DNA of 64,000 nt from contig NZ_JAAGOX010000001.1 of NCBI RefSeq assembly GCF_010500245.1, positions 62,001 through 126,000 on the forward strand. Direction: 5' to 3'. Below the pieces are notes generated by a model. It saw only the letters and a program-made list of their open reading frames with translations, was not told the origin of the DNA and ran no database searches. The position numbers and the translations under genes are program-made. The DNA comes from Ruegeria sp. PrR005 (GTDB lineage: Bacteria > Pseudomonadota > Alphaproteobacteria > Rhodobacterales > Rhodobacteraceae). This document shows, piece by piece, positions 53,215 to 63,714 of the stretch. Positions within the stretch are counted from its first letter, which is position 1; each line of letters starts with the position of its first letter.

Positions 53215-54590
53215 CAGAAGAAATCGATCGAGACCTGCATCAGCCGCTCGACCTCGGGCACATCGTCGGCCATGGCGAAGAGCGCGATTGCATCCCCCTC
53301 TTCGATGCGCAGCTCTCCGGTCGGCCGGACCACCTTGCCATCCTTGCAGACCGCCCCGACCAGAACCCCTTCGGGAAAGTCGATGTCGCGCAGCCGCTGG
53401 CCCGCCATCGGCGAGGTCGACAGCACTTCGGCCTCGATCACCTCGGCCTCGGCGTCTCCGATCGAATAGACCTGACGCACCCGCCCGTGCCGGATATGCC
53501 GCAGAATGGAACTGACCGTGGTCGCGCGCGGGTTGATATAGGCGTCGATGCCCAGCGGCCCCATCAGCGCCACCAGTGTCGGATCGTTGATCAGGGCAAT
53601 GGCCAGGCGGCATCCGGCGGCCTTGGCCCGCACTGCCGCCAACAGATTGGTGCGGTCGTCGTCGGTAACGGCCAGCATCGCATCCGCCCGGTCGATCCCC
53701 GCCTCGGACAGCAGGGCCGCATCCAGACCGTCGCCATGCAGCACGATGGTACGCTCCAGCGCTTCAGCGGCCCGTTCCGCATTCCGGCGGTCCCGCTCGA
53801 CCACCTTCGCGTGAATGCGGCCCTTGTGCTCTTCCAGCGCGCGGGCCACTTCCAGCCCCACGTTTCCACCGCCGACGATGACAACGCGATCTTGTTTTTT
53901 CTGCGTCTTGCCAAAGACTTCAATCGTTCTGCTCACGTCATCGACATGACAGAAGACATAACATTCGTCCCCGGCAAAGATCTGGTCGCCCGGTTCCGGG
54001 GCAAACAAGGTCCCCTCGCGCCGGATACCGACCACTATGGCCCGCAGGGTCGAGAAGAGATCGGTCAACTGCCGCAAGGGCGTGTTGATGATCGGGCTTT
54101 CCTCGTCAACCGACAGGCCCACCAGCTGCGCCATGCCGCCCATGAACACCTCGGTGTCAAAGGCCGCAGGCGCCGACAGGCGGCGCATCGCCGCCGCCGC
54201 AACCTCGCGCTCGGGGCTGATCACCACGTCGATGGGCAGATGCTCGCGCCGGTAGAGATCGGAATAGATTGCGTTCAGATAGGATTTCGACCGCAGCCGC
54301 GCGATCTTGCGCTGGATGCCGAACACCGAATGGGCCACCTGGCAGGTGACCATATTCACCTCGTCGGAATAGGTCGCCGCGATGATCATGTCCGCGTCCC
54401 GCGCGCCCGCCCGTTCCAGAACATCGGGGTACGAGGCAAAACCGGCGATCCCCTGTACATCCAGCGTCTCGGTGGCGCGCCGCACCAGATCGGGGTTGTT
54501 GTCCACCACGGTGACATCGTTCAATTCGCCCGACAAATGGCGTGCGATCTGCCAGCCAACCTGCCCCGCACCACAGATGATGACCTTCAT
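53214..54590 (-). CDS. trkA: Trk system regulatory protein TrkA
   Basis: A 458-residue cytoplasmic gating protein with two RCK/KTN domains. The first starts with MKVIICGAGQVGWQIARHL (NAD-binding GxGxxG). The second begins near residue 230 with VVIVGGGNVGLEVARAL. Each is followed by a TrkA-C segment. It binds NAD(H) or ATP and controls TrkH, whose gene it overlaps by one base. ATG 54590 is chosen because the GxGxxG fold starts there. Confidence 0.96.
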   Translation of the reverse strand: MKVIICGAGQVGWQIARHLSGELNDVTVVDNNPDLVRRATETLDVQGIAGFASYPDVLERAGARDADMIIAATYSDEVNMVTCQVAHSVFGIQRKIARLRSKSYLNAIYSDLYRREHLPIDVVISPEREVAAAAMRRLSAPAAFDTEVFMGGMAQLVGLSVDEESPIINTPLRQLTDLFSTLRAIVVGIRREGTLFAPEPGDQIFAGDECYVFCHVDDVSRTIEVFGKTQKKQDRVVIVGGGNVGLEVARALEEHKGRIHAKVVERDRRNAERAAEALERTIVLHGDGLDAALLSEAGIDRADAMLAVTDDDRTNLLAAVRAKAAGCRLAIALINDPTLVALMGPLGIDAYINPRATTVSSILRHIRHGRVRQVYSIGDAEAEVIEAEVLSTSPMAGQRLRDIDFPEGVLVGAVCKDGKVVRPTGELRIEEGDAIALFAMADDVPEVERLMQVSIDFF

Positions 54591-54688
54591 GCTCTGGCCC
54601 CTTTTGCCTGAGGTTTTTTGAATGACAGAAGGCCGCGATGGGGTCAATTCAATTGTCTTGGCCGCGTGTTGGTGCCAATCTTGCGGTT

Positions 54689-55165
54689 ATGAAACCCGGT
54701 TATGTTCTCTCTCTTATCGCGTTGATTCTGTCCGGCTGCGGCCCGTTGTCGATCTACTATCGCGAAGGCGTCAGCGTCTCGCGCATGCAATCCGAGACGA
54801 CGGATTGCCAGGTCAAGGCGTTGCGCGACGCGCCGGTGGCCACGCAGGTCCGGCAAAGCCCGCCGATCTATTTTCCCGGGCGCACGGTCTGCAATTCGGC
54901 AGGCCAGTGCTATACCACGCCCGGCTGGTGGGAGCCCGGCAACGTCTATACCGTCGATCCCAATGCCGGCCTGCGCGGGCGCGTGGAACAGCAATGCATG
55001 GCGGACAAGGGCTATGCCCCGGTGCAACTGCCCACATGCAGCCAGAACGTCGCGGCCCAGATTCAACCGGTCAAATCGGCCAAGTTGCCTGCGCTTGGGC
55101 CGAAATCCTGTGTCGTAAAGTTCGAAGACGGGTCCATCCAGGTGGTTACACCCGTCGCCAGCTAG
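54689..55165 (+). CDS. Small lipoprotein, 158 aa
   Basis: The signal peptide MKPGYVLSLIALILSGC has lipobox LSGC with Cys17. The mature part has several cysteines (TTDCQV, TVCNSAGQCY, QQCMADKGY, PTCSQN, KSCVVKF), enough for disulfides in the periplasm. No domain is recognised. It interrupts the otherwise one-strand trk/ntr block, being divergent from trkA and convergent with ntrX. Confidence 0.78.
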   Translation: MKPGYVLSLIALILSGCGPLSIYYREGVSVSRMQSETTDCQVKALRDAPVATQVRQSPPIYFPGRTVCNSAGQCYTTPGWWEPGNVYTVDPNAGLRGRVEQQCMADKGYAPVQLPTCSQNVAAQIQPVKSAKLPALGPKSCVVKFEDGSIQVVTPVAS

Positions 55166-55168
55166 TTG

Positions 55169-55186
55169 GGCGGCTATTCAGCCGCC
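55169..55186. terminator. Bidirectional hairpin between lipoprotein gene and ntrX
   Basis: GGCGGCT-ATTC-AGCCGCC is a perfect 7-pair stem with a 4-base loop between convergent stops. It includes the last ntrX codons. No long T-run is present. Confidence 0.5.
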
Positions 55187-56583
55187 TCAACCTCGTCATC
55201 GGCAAAGGCCAGCCGCGCGCCCGACTTGCCCGAGGTCACCACGCCCAGCGACTTCAGCTTGCGGTGCAGCGCGCTGCGCTCCATACCGACAAAGCTGGCA
55301 GTGCGGCTGATATTGCCGCCAAACCGGTTGATCTGGGTCAGCAGGTATTCCCGCTCGAACGCCTCGCGCGCCTCGCGCAGCGGCAGTGTCGCCAGCGCGC
55401 CGGACAGTACCACGCGCCCTTCCTCGGCCTTTTCCTCGTTGCTCGGCAATTCCTTGGCCTCGATCGGGTCTGTGCCTTCGCCCAGGATCAGAACCCGTTC
55501 GATCAGGTTCTTCAACTGGCGCACATTGCCTGGCCACGGCATGGTCTGCATCAAGGCAATCGCCTCCTCGCTGATTTCCCGCAGCGGCAGGCCCTGGCTC
55601 TGGTGACAGGCTTCGATGAAATGCGCGGCCAGAACCGGAATATCCTCGCGGCGATCCTCAAGCGAGGGGACCGCGATCGGCACCACGTTCAGGCGGTGAT
55701 ACAATTCCTGGCGGAACCGTTCCGCCTGGATCTCGGCTTCCAGATCCCGGTTGGTCGATGAGATCACCCGAAGGTCCACCCGGACCTTGTCGGCACCACC
55801 GACGCGCTGGAACTGCTGATCGACCAGAACCCGCAGGATCTTTGACTGGGTGCCCAGCGGCATGTCCGCCACTTCGTCGAAGAAAATTACCCCGCCATGC
55901 GCCTGTTCCAACAGGCCCGGCTCGACGCCACGCTCCGGCGTCTCGCGGCCGAACAGGACCTCTTCCATCCGCTCGGGTTCGACACCGGCGCAGTTCACCG
56001 TCACAAATGGCGCATTGGCCCGGTTGGAATGGGCGTGGATATAGCGCGCGGCGATCTCCTTGCCGGACCCCGCTGGCCCGCGCAACATGACACGGCCGTT
56101 CGACTTGGTCACCTTGTCGAGCTGGTTGACCATCGCCCGGAATGCGGCGGATTGGCCGATCATCTCGGCGGTCGAGACTTCGCGCCGCTTCAACTGCGCA
56201 TTCTCCCGACGCAAGCGAGAGGTTTCCATCGCTCGCCGGATCACCACCATCAGCTGGTCGATGTTGAACGGCTTTTCGATGAAGTCATAGGCGCCCTGCT
56301 TGATCGCCGCCACGGCGATCTCGATATTGCCATGGCCCGAGATGATCACCACCGGCACATCCGGGTTGTCCCGCTTCACCGCCTTGAGGATGTCGATCCC
56401 GTCCATCCGGCTGTCCTTGAGCCAGATATCCAGGATCAAGAGCCCGGGCGGTTCCGCGTTGATGGCGGCCATGCACTCTTCGGAGTTGCCCGCCAGCCTG
56501 GTCGCATACCCTTCGTCCTCAAGGATGTCCGACACCAGTTCACGAATGTCGCGCTCGTCATCAACAATCAGGATATCGCTCAT
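55174..56583 (-). CDS. ntrX: Nitrogen/redox response regulator NtrX
   Basis: A 469-residue response regulator. Receiver domain with phosphorylation site Asp52 (LLILDIW), AAA+ domain with Walker A GPAGSGKE (169-176) and Walker B IFFDEV, and a C-terminal Fis-type helix-turn-helix (FGGNISRTASFVGMERSALHRKLKSL). The sigma-54 contact motif GAFTGA is absent; the loop reads FGRETPERGVEPG. It overlaps ntrY by four bases. NtrYX systems respond to nitrogen and redox state and affect respiration and envelope genes in alphaproteobacteria. Confidence 0.95.
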   Translation of the reverse strand: MSDILIVDDERDIRELVSDILEDEGYATRLAGNSEECMAAINAEPPGLLILDIWLKDSRMDGIDILKAVKRDNPDVPVVIISGHGNIEIAVAAIKQGAYDFIEKPFNIDQLMVVIRRAMETSRLRRENAQLKRREVSTAEMIGQSAAFRAMVNQLDKVTKSNGRVMLRGPAGSGKEIAARYIHAHSNRANAPFVTVNCAGVEPERMEEVLFGRETPERGVEPGLLEQAHGGVIFFDEVADMPLGTQSKILRVLVDQQFQRVGGADKVRVDLRVISSTNRDLEAEIQAERFRQELYHRLNVVPIAVPSLEDRREDIPVLAAHFIEACHQSQGLPLREISEEAIALMQTMPWPGNVRQLKNLIERVLILGEGTDPIEAKELPSNEEKAEEGRVVLSGALATLPLREAREAFEREYLLTQINRFGGNISRTASFVGMERSALHRKLKSLGVVTSGKSGARLAFADDEVEAAE

Positions 56584-58865
56584 ATCGTCCCTGCTTTCAT
56601 TTTGCTCCTGGCCGCCTGTCTTAGGGTCGCGGACTTTTGCGCCGGCTCATAGGCCGGCAGCCGGATCACGGCCATCGCGCCAAAATGATCCTGCCCTTCA
56701 AAAACGGGCGCATCTTCCAGCTGAAGCGTCCCGCCATGTTCCTCGATGATCTTCTTGACGATGGGCAGGCCAAGACCGGTGCCCTCGTCGCGTGTCGTTA
56801 CATAAGGTTCGAACAGCCGCGCCCGATCCTCGGGCAGCCCGATCCCGTTATCCGCGATGGTCACCAGGATACCCGGGCCATCCCCGTCAAGTCGCACCCG
56901 GATTTCCGGTTTCAAGTTATCAGGTGCGCCTTTTTTCTGAAGAGTTTCAATGGCCTCTCCTGCGTTCTTGATCAGGTTCGTCAGGGCCTGGCCCAGCATG
57001 GTCGCATCGACATTGCTCATCACCGGTTCGTCCGGAATATCCACCACAAAATGCACGTTCGGCTGGCCAGACTGTTGCAACAGCGTGGCCTCGCGCACCA
57101 GTTTGGTCAGATCCTCTTCGTGCCGGTCCGGTTCAGGCATGCGGGCGAATTTCGAAAACTCGTCGACAATCCGGCGCAAGTCGTTGGTTTGGCGAACAAT
57201 CACATCGGTCATGGAGACGAGGCTGTCGCAATCCTCTTCGTCCAGCTTGCGGGAAAACTTGCGCTTGATGCGCTCGGCGCTCAGCTGGATCGGTGTAAGC
57301 GGGTTCTTGATCTCATGCGCGATGCGCCGCGCCACATCGCCCCAGGCCGCCATCCGCTGGGCACTGACCAGATCGGTGACATCGTCAAAGGCGATCACGT
57401 ATCCTTCGAGCGTTTCACTCTCGCCCCGGCGTGTCGACATGCGCACCAGCAGGTTCTCCAACTGGCCCTTGCGGGTCACCTTCACTTCGGCCTGAACGGT
57501 TTCCTGACCGCTCGCGAGCAGCCCTTCGAACAGCGGCAGAAACTCGGGAACCGCGATCCCGATCGCCAGGCTGTGCTCGTCCCCCGACCAATCCAATAGC
57601 CGCGCGGCGGAGCGGTTCACAAAGGTCACGCACCCCTGTGCGTCAAGTCCGACGACGCCAGAGGTGACCGAACTCAGCACCGAATCGAACAGACGCCTGC
57701 GGCGCTCGATCTGATGGGTATTCTCCAATAGCGCGTCGCGCTGGCCTTTCAGCTGGCGCGTCATCTGGTTGAAGTACCGGCCCAGCATGGCAATCTCGTC
57801 ATCGCCATTGTCTTCGGGCACCTGCACGCCCAGATCGCCGCCCCCGACGCGCTGCGCGGCGGTGGTCAACTGGCCCACCGGACGCGACAGGCGTTCGGCA
57901 AACCACAAGCCCAGCCAGACCGCTGCCAGAATCAGAATGACCGCAAACCCAAGGTAGAGCAGACCAAACTCGAACAGCACCCGTCCACGCTCGTGTTCCA
58001 GCTGCTGATACAGACGCGCCGTCTCCTTGGTGTCGTCGAGCAGATTCAGGATGCTGCCGTCCACCACCCGGCTGACATAAAGATACCTGTCGAGATAGGC
58101 CTGCAACGGGACCAGCGCGCGAAACTCGTTATTGTCCCAATCCTGAATGACGGCCGTGCCCTTGGCCTGCGCGGTCACGAAATCTTCGGCCTTGGGCGCT
58201 TCGAAATCAAACTGATAAGACCGGTCGCCCCGCGCCTTGATCTGCCCGGTACCGTCGATGACATAGGCCTCGCGCAGGCCGCGCTGAATCTGCGCCTGCC
58301 CCTGGGCCAGCACGCCGCGCAACTCGGCATCGGTGACGAAGAAGTTCAGCGACCGCGCCTGGTCCAGATAGCGGCCAAGCGCCCGGGCGTCCTGCTCCAA
58401 CCCCTCCCGGTGCTCCTGCTCATAGGCCTCAGCCGCCGACAGCGACGCCCCAACCACATTGCGGACCCGGTCCGAGAACCAGCCCTCGAGCCCGATGTTC
58501 AGCGTCAGACCGGCAAAGACCGCCACCGTGATCGTTGGAATCAGCGCCAGCAGCGTGAACACACCAATGAGCCGCAGATGCAGGCGGGATCCCGCCGATT
58601 TCTCGCGCCGCGCGGCCACCAGCCGCCCCACTTGCGAGATCACCAGCGCCGCAAGCGCCAGGATATACACAAGGTCCGCCAGCAGGATCAGCCGCAAGGT
58701 CGTCGAACTGGCGCCCAGATCAAACGGCCCCGTCACCAGATAGGTCGCAAGCGTCAGCGCCGGCCCAAGAACAACCAGCCCCAAAGCCCCGATATTGCGG
58801 GCCTTTCGGGTCTTTCGCCATTCGGTGAGCGACAAAAACGATCCGCTCTGTGACCGGGATGCCAC
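56580..58865 (-). CDS. ntrY: Sensor histidine kinase NtrY
   Basis: A 761-residue membrane kinase. Three or four N-terminal helices frame a periplasmic sensing region, then HAMP (LGLWFAERLSRPVGQLTTAAQRV), PAS, the dimerisation box [17 protein letters not shown] with the phosphorylated histidine, and an HATPase domain (NLIKNAGEAIE; ADNGIGLPED; GTGLGLPIVKKI). It phosphorylates NtrX. Two hairpins lie in the 99-base gap after ntrC. Confidence 0.96.
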   Translation of the reverse strand: MASRSQSGSFLSLTEWRKTRKARNIGALGLVVLGPALTLATYLVTGPFDLGASSTTLRLILLADLVYILALAALVISQVGRLVAARREKSAGSRLHLRLIGVFTLLALIPTITVAVFAGLTLNIGLEGWFSDRVRNVVGASLSAAEAYEQEHREGLEQDARALGRYLDQARSLNFFVTDAELRGVLAQGQAQIQRGLREAYVIDGTGQIKARGDRSYQFDFEAPKAEDFVTAQAKGTAVIQDWDNNEFRALVPLQAYLDRYLYVSRVVDGSILNLLDDTKETARLYQQLEHERGRVLFEFGLLYLGFAVILILAAVWLGLWFAERLSRPVGQLTTAAQRVGGGDLGVQVPEDNGDDEIAMLGRYFNQMTRQLKGQRDALLENTHQIERRRRLFDSVLSSVTSGVVGLDAQGCVTFVNRSAARLLDWSGDEHSLAIGIAVPEFLPLFEGLLASGQETVQAEVKVTRKGQLENLLVRMSTRRGESETLEGYVIAFDDVTDLVSAQRMAAWGDVARRIAHEIKNPLTPIQLSAERIKRKFSRKLDEEDCDSLVSMTDVIVRQTNDLRRIVDEFSKFARMPEPDRHEEDLTKLVREATLLQQSGQPNVHFVVDIPDEPVMSNVDATMLGQALTNLIKNAGEAIETLQKKGAPDNLKPEIRVRLDGDGPGILVTIADNGIGLPEDRARLFEPYVTTRDEGTGLGLPIVKKIIEEHGGTLQLEDAPVFEGQDHFGAMAVIRLPAYEPAQKSATLRQAARSKMKAGTI

Positions 58866-58925
58866 CTGCTGCCCTCATCCTGATGTGCCGCTTGCGCGAC
58901 GAACCGCCATATTTCGTGGTCCTTG

Positions 58926-58960
58926 CCGGGATGCGACCCGGATGCCACGCTTTGTGTGGC
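58926..58960. repeat. Two adjacent hairpins in the ntrC-ntrY gap
   Basis: CCGGG-N6-CCCGG (58926-58941) and GCCAC-N7-GTGGC (58944-58960) lie between ntrC and ntrY. Lacking T-runs, they could slow decay or partly end the ntrBC transcript. Confidence 0.45.
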
Positions 58961-58964
58961 GATA

Positions 58965-60338
58965 TTACATCAGTTTGCGGCGGCGTGTCACCTGTATATC
59001 GAGATCGGTGATCTTCTTGCGCAGCGTATTGCGGTTGATCCCGAGAAGATCGGCGCATTTCGCCTGATTTCCGCCCGAAGCCTCCAGCGCGATCTCGATC
59101 AGCGGCGCTTCGACTTCGCGCAAAATACGCTGATACAGGCCCGGCGGCGGCAGCATATTGCTATGCAGATCGAAATAGCGCCGCAGGTGACGCGCCACCG
59201 AGGCCGAGAGTTTTTCGGAATCACCCCGCCCGCCGAGTGCCGGCTCAAGATCCGGCTGATTGCCCAGAACTTGCTGCGCCTCGGCCCGGGTGATTTCCTC
59301 GGCCCGGCTAATCAGCGAAAGCCGCCGCACCGCATTTTCCAACTGCCGGACGTTGCCGGGCCAGGAATAAACACGGAAGAACTCGGCCGCGTCCTTGCTC
59401 AACCAGCGTTTCGGCCCGCCCTCGCGTTCAGCCTTGGCCAGGAAGTAGTCGGTCAACAGCGGAATGTCGTCGACACGTTCCCGCAGCGAGGGCACATGGA
59501 TCGGCGCCCCGCATAGCCGGTAATAGAGATCCTGCCGGACCTTGCCCCGTTCCATGGCCGTCGCCATGTCCGTCTGGCTGGTCGCCATGAACCGCGGCAC
59601 ATAATCGCCCGGCGCATCCATCATCCGGACGATCCGCGCCTGAATCTCTTCGCTGATATCGGCAATCTCGTCGATCAGCAGCGTCCCGCCCTTGACCCGC
59701 GCCAGAACCCGGACCGGGCCTTCCAACTCTTGCAGGTCCGAGGCCGTGACGGTGACAAAGGGCAAGGTCCTGCGGTCGGAGAAATCGTGGATAGTGCGCG
59801 CAATCAGCGACTTTCCGGTGCCGCTCTCGCCCGAGATCATCACCGGCAGATCGGTGTTCATCACCTTGGCCACCAGCCGGTACAGCGCCTGCATCATCGG
59901 GGTCCGCCCAACCAGCGGCAGCTCATCGGGTCTTTCGTTGACCTCTTCGACCTGCCGCCCGGGCGAGGCGCGCCTCTTGTGCTCCAGCGCCCGCGCCGTC
60001 CGCTTCATCAGGTCCGGCAGATCGAAGGGTTTCGGCAGATAGTCATAGGCCTCGGCCTCGGTCGCCTGAATCGCGGTCATGATCGTGTTCTGCGCCGAGA
60101 TCACGATCACCGGCAGCCCGGGCCGGTCCTGAGATATCTTCGGCAGCATCTCCAGCCCGTTGCCATCCGGCATGATCACGTCCGAAATCACAACATCGCC
60201 TTTGCCCTCGGCCACCCACCGCATCAGCGTGGTCAGGCTCGAGGTCGCATGCACCTTGCACCCGGCGCGCGTCAGCGCCTGAGTCAGAACCGTCCGGATC
60301 GTCCTGTCGTCATCGGCAACAAGAACCGTACCATCCAT
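58965..60338 (-). CDS. ntrC: Nitrogen response regulator NtrC (GAFTGA-less)
   Basis: A 457-residue response regulator. Receiver with Asp53 (ISDVIMPDG), AAA+ domain with Walker A GESGTGKS (170-177) and Walker B LLIDEI (220-225), then Fis-type helix-turn-helix ([22 protein letters not shown]). Only about 47 residues separate the Walker A lysine from the Walker B aspartate, against about 64 in E. coli NtrC, and GAFTGA is missing. This is the Rhodobacter type that activates sigma-70 RNA polymerase. Its start overlaps the ntrB stop by one base. Confidence 0.97.
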   Translation of the reverse strand: MDGTVLVADDDRTIRTVLTQALTRAGCKVHATSSLTTLMRWVAEGKGDVVISDVIMPDGNGLEMLPKISQDRPGLPVIVISAQNTIMTAIQATEAEAYDYLPKPFDLPDLMKRTARALEHKRRASPGRQVEEVNERPDELPLVGRTPMMQALYRLVAKVMNTDLPVMISGESGTGKSLIARTIHDFSDRRTLPFVTVTASDLQELEGPVRVLARVKGGTLLIDEIADISEEIQARIVRMMDAPGDYVPRFMATSQTDMATAMERGKVRQDLYYRLCGAPIHVPSLRERVDDIPLLTDYFLAKAEREGGPKRWLSKDAAEFFRVYSWPGNVRQLENAVRRLSLISRAEEITRAEAQQVLGNQPDLEPALGGRGDSEKLSASVARHLRRYFDLHSNMLPPPGLYQRILREVEAPLIEIALEASGGNQAKCADLLGINRNTLRKKITDLDIQVTRRRKLM

Positions 60339-61417
60339 CAGTTGTTCTCCTTCTCCTGGCGCCCTTTCGGAACGCGCTGCAACGACAGCCGGAACACTGT
60401 GCGGCCCGGCACCGAGTCGACGGAAATCCAGCCGTCGTGGTCGGAAATGATCTTGCTCACCAGCGCCAGGCCCAGCCCGGTGCCATTCTCGCGCCCGGAC
60501 ACGAACGGGTCGAAGATATCGGCGCGAATGTCGTCCGGCAGACCCGGCCCGTCATCGGCCACCTCGATCTGAAGCGGCAGCGAATGGCCGGATCCATCAC
60601 TGCGGCGCAGGCGAAACGAATGCTCGAAATAGGTCCGCAAGCGGATGGTGCCGCCACCCGGCGCCGCCTCGGACGCATTCTTGAGCAGGTTCAGGATCAC
60701 CTGCAACAGCTGGTCGGGGTCGCCATAGGCCAGCGGCAGCGAGGGATCGTAATCCTCCACGATGCTCATATGCGCCCCAAATCCCAAGAGCGCCGACCGC
60801 CGCGCCCGGTCCAGCACGTCATGTATGTTCACCGGCTTGAAATCCGGCGTGCTCAGGTTGCCGAACTGCTCTACCTGCTCCAAGAGCTTCACGATCCGGC
60901 GGCTTTCCTCGACGATCAGATCGGTCAGCTCCAGATCCTCGGCCGCCAGGTTCATGCTGAGAAGCTGCGCCGCCCCGGTGATCCCCGCCAGCGGGTTCTT
61001 GATCTCATGCGCCAGCATCTCGGCCATGCCGATGGCCGATTGCGCCGCCGATTTCACCGAATGGCTCTGGGTCATGCGACCGGCCAGCTCGCGCGGGCTG
61101 ACCAGCATCAGCATGGTGCCGGGGCGGCCCACGACAGGCGCGATCTGTAGCCCGCATTGCAGCGGCGCGCGGCTGCCCGACCCCACGTCGATGTCATTGA
61201 CAAACAGCGGTGTGCCCTGCTTGCGTGCGCGCTCAAACGCCTGCTCGATCGGCGCGTCGATGGCCAGCTGGTCCCAGATCGGGTAGCCCAGCACCGATTT
61301 GCGCGAGGCGTTCAGAAACCCTTCGGCAGCCGAGTTCACATCGGCGATCCGGTCATTCTCGTCGATCAGAAAGGCCGGAACCGGCAGCGAGGTCCAGATG
61401 GCGCTGTCCTGGATCAT
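60338..61417 (-). CDS. ntrB: Nitrogen sensor kinase/phosphatase NtrB
   Basis: A 359-residue cytoplasmic kinase. PAS-like N-domain (~1-110), phosphorylated His137 in [15 protein letters not shown], and HATPase motifs [21 protein letters not shown] and [12 protein letters not shown]. With PII signalling it sets NtrC phosphorylation under nitrogen limitation. It overlaps dusB by four bases and ntrC by one base, so the three are translated as a unit. Confidence 0.96.
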   Translation of the reverse strand: MIQDSAIWTSLPVPAFLIDENDRIADVNSAAEGFLNASRKSVLGYPIWDQLAIDAPIEQAFERARKQGTPLFVNDIDVGSGSRAPLQCGLQIAPVVGRPGTMLMLVSPRELAGRMTQSHSVKSAAQSAIGMAEMLAHEIKNPLAGITGAAQLLSMNLAAEDLELTDLIVEESRRIVKLLEQVEQFGNLSTPDFKPVNIHDVLDRARRSALLGFGAHMSIVEDYDPSLPLAYGDPDQLLQVILNLLKNASEAAPGGGTIRLRTYFEHSFRLRRSDGSGHSLPLQIEVADDGPGLPDDIRADIFDPFVSGRENGTGLGLALVSKIISDHDGWISVDSVPGRTVFRLSLQRVPKGRQEKENN

Positions 61418-62397
61418 GCCGCGGCCTCCGTTCCGGCAACCAGCGCATCCGCCAACAGGTGGATCACCGTGGCCGGGTCGCGGCTGGTCAGAACCGCCTT
61501 GCGCAAGGGGGCGGGCGTGCCCGCCTCGTCCATGTACCAGCCCAGGTGCTTGCGCGCGACGCGCAACCCCAGGTCCGTTCCGTAGAAGGACAGCATCGCC
61601 TCGTAATGCCGGATCACCATATCGGCCAGCGCCAGGCCACGCGGGATCTCGGGCGCCGGCGAGCCATAGAGCGCGTTTGAGATTTCGGCCAGCGCCCAGG
61701 GCCTGCCCTGCGCACCCCGCCCCACCATCACCCCATCCGCGCCCGATTGCGTCAAGGCGTCCCGTGCGGTAGCGGCATCGACTATGTCACCATTGGCGAT
61801 CAGCGGCACGCTCACGGCCTCGCGCACGGGGCGGATCGCCGCCCAATCCGCCTGGCCTTTATAGAACTGGCAGCGGGTGCGCCCGTGGATGGTCACCATT
61901 TGCACCCCGGCCCCTTGCGCCCGGCACGCCACGTCGGCGGCATTCATCAGATGTTCGTCCCACCCCAGGCGGGTCTTCAGCGTCACCGGCACAGACACCG
62001 CCTCGACCACCGCCTCGATCAGACGCAGCGCATGGTCGGGCGTCTTCAGCAGGGCCGAGCCGGAATAGCCGTTCGTCACCTTCTTGGCCGGGCACCCCAT
62101 GTTGATGTCGATGATCCGGGCGCCCCGATCCGCCACCTGGCGCGCCGCCTCGGCGATCCAGTGCACCTCGCGCCCGGCCAGTTGCACGGCGGTGTTCTCC
62201 ACATCCGCCGACAGTTCCGCACGCTCGCGCACGCCCGGTTTGGCCTGAACCATCTCCTGGCTTGCCACCATTTCGCTGACAACCAACCCGGCGCCGAACT
62301 CCATGACCAGGTCGCGAAACGGCCGGTCGGTGATTCCGGCCATCGGCGCCAGCAGGACCGGCGAGGTCAGTGTTTTCTCTCCAAGATGCAGGGTCAC
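61414..62397 (-). CDS. dusB: tRNA-dihydrouridine synthase DusB (NifR3)
   Basis: A 327-residue FMN enzyme reducing uridine to dihydrouridine in the tRNA D-loop. The catalytic Cys102 lies in [11 protein letters not shown], with [15 protein letters not shown] at the N-terminus and [14 protein letters not shown] plus [13 protein letters not shown] in the FMN phosphate site. The nifR3-ntrB-ntrC order is the classical alphaproteobacterial operon. It is divergent from ispDF across 183 bases. Confidence 0.97.
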   Translation of the reverse strand: MTLHLGEKTLTSPVLLAPMAGITDRPFRDLVMEFGAGLVVSEMVASQEMVQAKPGVRERAELSADVENTAVQLAGREVHWIAEAARQVADRGARIIDINMGCPAKKVTNGYSGSALLKTPDHALRLIEAVVEAVSVPVTLKTRLGWDEHLMNAADVACRAQGAGVQMVTIHGRTRCQFYKGQADWAAIRPVREAVSVPLIANGDIVDAATARDALTQSGADGVMVGRGAQGRPWALAEISNALYGSPAPEIPRGLALADMVIRHYEAMLSFYGTDLGLRVARKHLGWYMDEAGTPAPLRKAVLTSRDPATVIHLLADALVAGTEAAA

Positions 62398-62580
62398 GTC
62401 TGCCTAATCCTTGCGCAGTTGAACCAGAGGTAATGAGGTCACGCCCTTTGCACAATGAAACCGCCGGGCTCAAGGCGGAAGAAATATGCAACTGCACATT
62501 TTTTAATCAACTTACGCCGGGTGATTGCCACCGAACACGTCACCTCATAAACATCGGCCCGAATAACCCCGAGGATTTCC

Positions 62581-63714
62581 ATGACGACTGCCGCCATCAT
62601 CGTCGCCGCCGGGCGCGGAACCCGCGCCGGGGGCGACTTGCCGAAACAGTGGCGTATGCTGGCGGGCCGCCGGGTGGTCGACTGGACGCTCGAGCGTTTC
62701 GCAATCCCGCAGATCGGCCATGTCGTGCTGGTCCTGAACCCTCAGGATCGCGCTGAATGGGCCGAGTTTTCGCAACAACCGCTGATCCTTGCCCCCGGTG
62801 GCGCCGACCGCGCGGGATCGGTGCGAAATGGGCTCGCGGCGCTCGACGGGCTGGGCATCACCAAGGTGCTGATCCATGACGTGGCTCGGCCCTGTGTCTC
62901 GCCCAAGCTGATCGGCGCCGTCCTGAAAGCGCTCGACAGTCACACTGCGGCGGCCCCTGGCCTCGCGGTGACCGACGCACTCTGGACCGGTGCAAACGAC
63001 CTGGTCACCGGCACCCGCAGCCGCGACGGCCTCTATGCCGCGCAGACACCGCAGGGGTTTCGCTATGACGCGATCCGCGCCGCCCATGCCGCCCATCCGG
63101 GCGGCGCCGCCGACGATGTCGAGGTCGCCCGCGCCGCCGGGCTGGACATTGCCATCGTGCCGGGCGAACCGGATAATCTGAAAATAACCCGGCCCGAGGA
63201 TTTCGCCCGCGCCGAACGCATATTGAGGCAGGACATGGATGTAAGACTGGGCAATGGATATGACGTGCACCGGTTCGGCCCCGGCGATCACGTGATGCTC
63301 TGCGGGGTGCGGGTACCGCACGAGCGCGGCCTGCAAGGGCATTCCGATGCCGATGTCGGAATGCATGCCGTGACCGACGCGCTTTATGGCGCGCTGGCCG
63401 AGGGCGACATCGGCCGCCACTTCCCGCCGTCGGACCCGCAATGGAAAGGCGCGGCCAGCGAGATCTTTCTGCGTCACGCCGTCGATCTGGTGCGTGCGCG
63501 TGGTTTCACTGTGTCCAACATCGACTGCACGCTGGTCTGCGAATACCCAAAGATCGGCCCGCATGCCCTTGCGATGCAAGCAGAAATGGCCCGCATCATG
63601 GGGCTGGATCCGACCCGGATATCGGTCAAGGCCACCACGTCCGAGCGGCTGGGCTTCACAGGTCGCGGCGAAGGCATCGCGGCGCTGGCCACCGCCTGTC
63701 TGGTGCGCAAATGA
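62581..63714 (+). CDS. ispDF: Bifunctional IspD/IspF enzyme of the MEP pathway
   Basis: A 377-residue fusion. Residues 1-~215 are IspD, 2-C-methylerythritol 4-phosphate cytidylyltransferase ([28 protein letters not shown]). Residues ~220-377 are IspF, the cyclodiphosphate synthase (GNGYDVHRF metal site; [35 protein letters not shown]). It catalyses steps three and five of isoprenoid precursor synthesis. GAGGA precedes the ATG. Its stop overlaps pgpA by four bases. Confidence 0.97.
   Translation: MTTAAIIVAAGRGTRAGGDLPKQWRMLAGRRVVDWTLERFAIPQIGHVVLVLNPQDRAEWAEFSQQPLILAPGGADRAGSVRNGLAALDGLGITKVLIHDVARPCVSPKLIGAVLKALDSHTAAAPGLAVTDALWTGANDLVTGTRSRDGLYAAQTPQGFRYDAIRAAHAAHPGGAADDVEVARAAGLDIAIVPGEPDNLKITRPEDFARAERILRQDMDVRLGNGYDVHRFGPGDHVMLCGVRVPHERGLQGHSDADVGMHAVTDALYGALAEGDIGRHFPPSDPQWKGAASEIFLRHAVDLVRARGFTVSNIDCTLVCEYPKIGPHALAMQAEMARIMGLDPTRISVKATTSERLGFTGRGEGIAALATACLVRK

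Noticed and set aside
62398-62580. TGCAACTGCA near 62490 as an NtrC binding site between dusB and ispDF
   Set aside because: It lacks the spacing and arms of the known NtrC consensus, so no claim is made.
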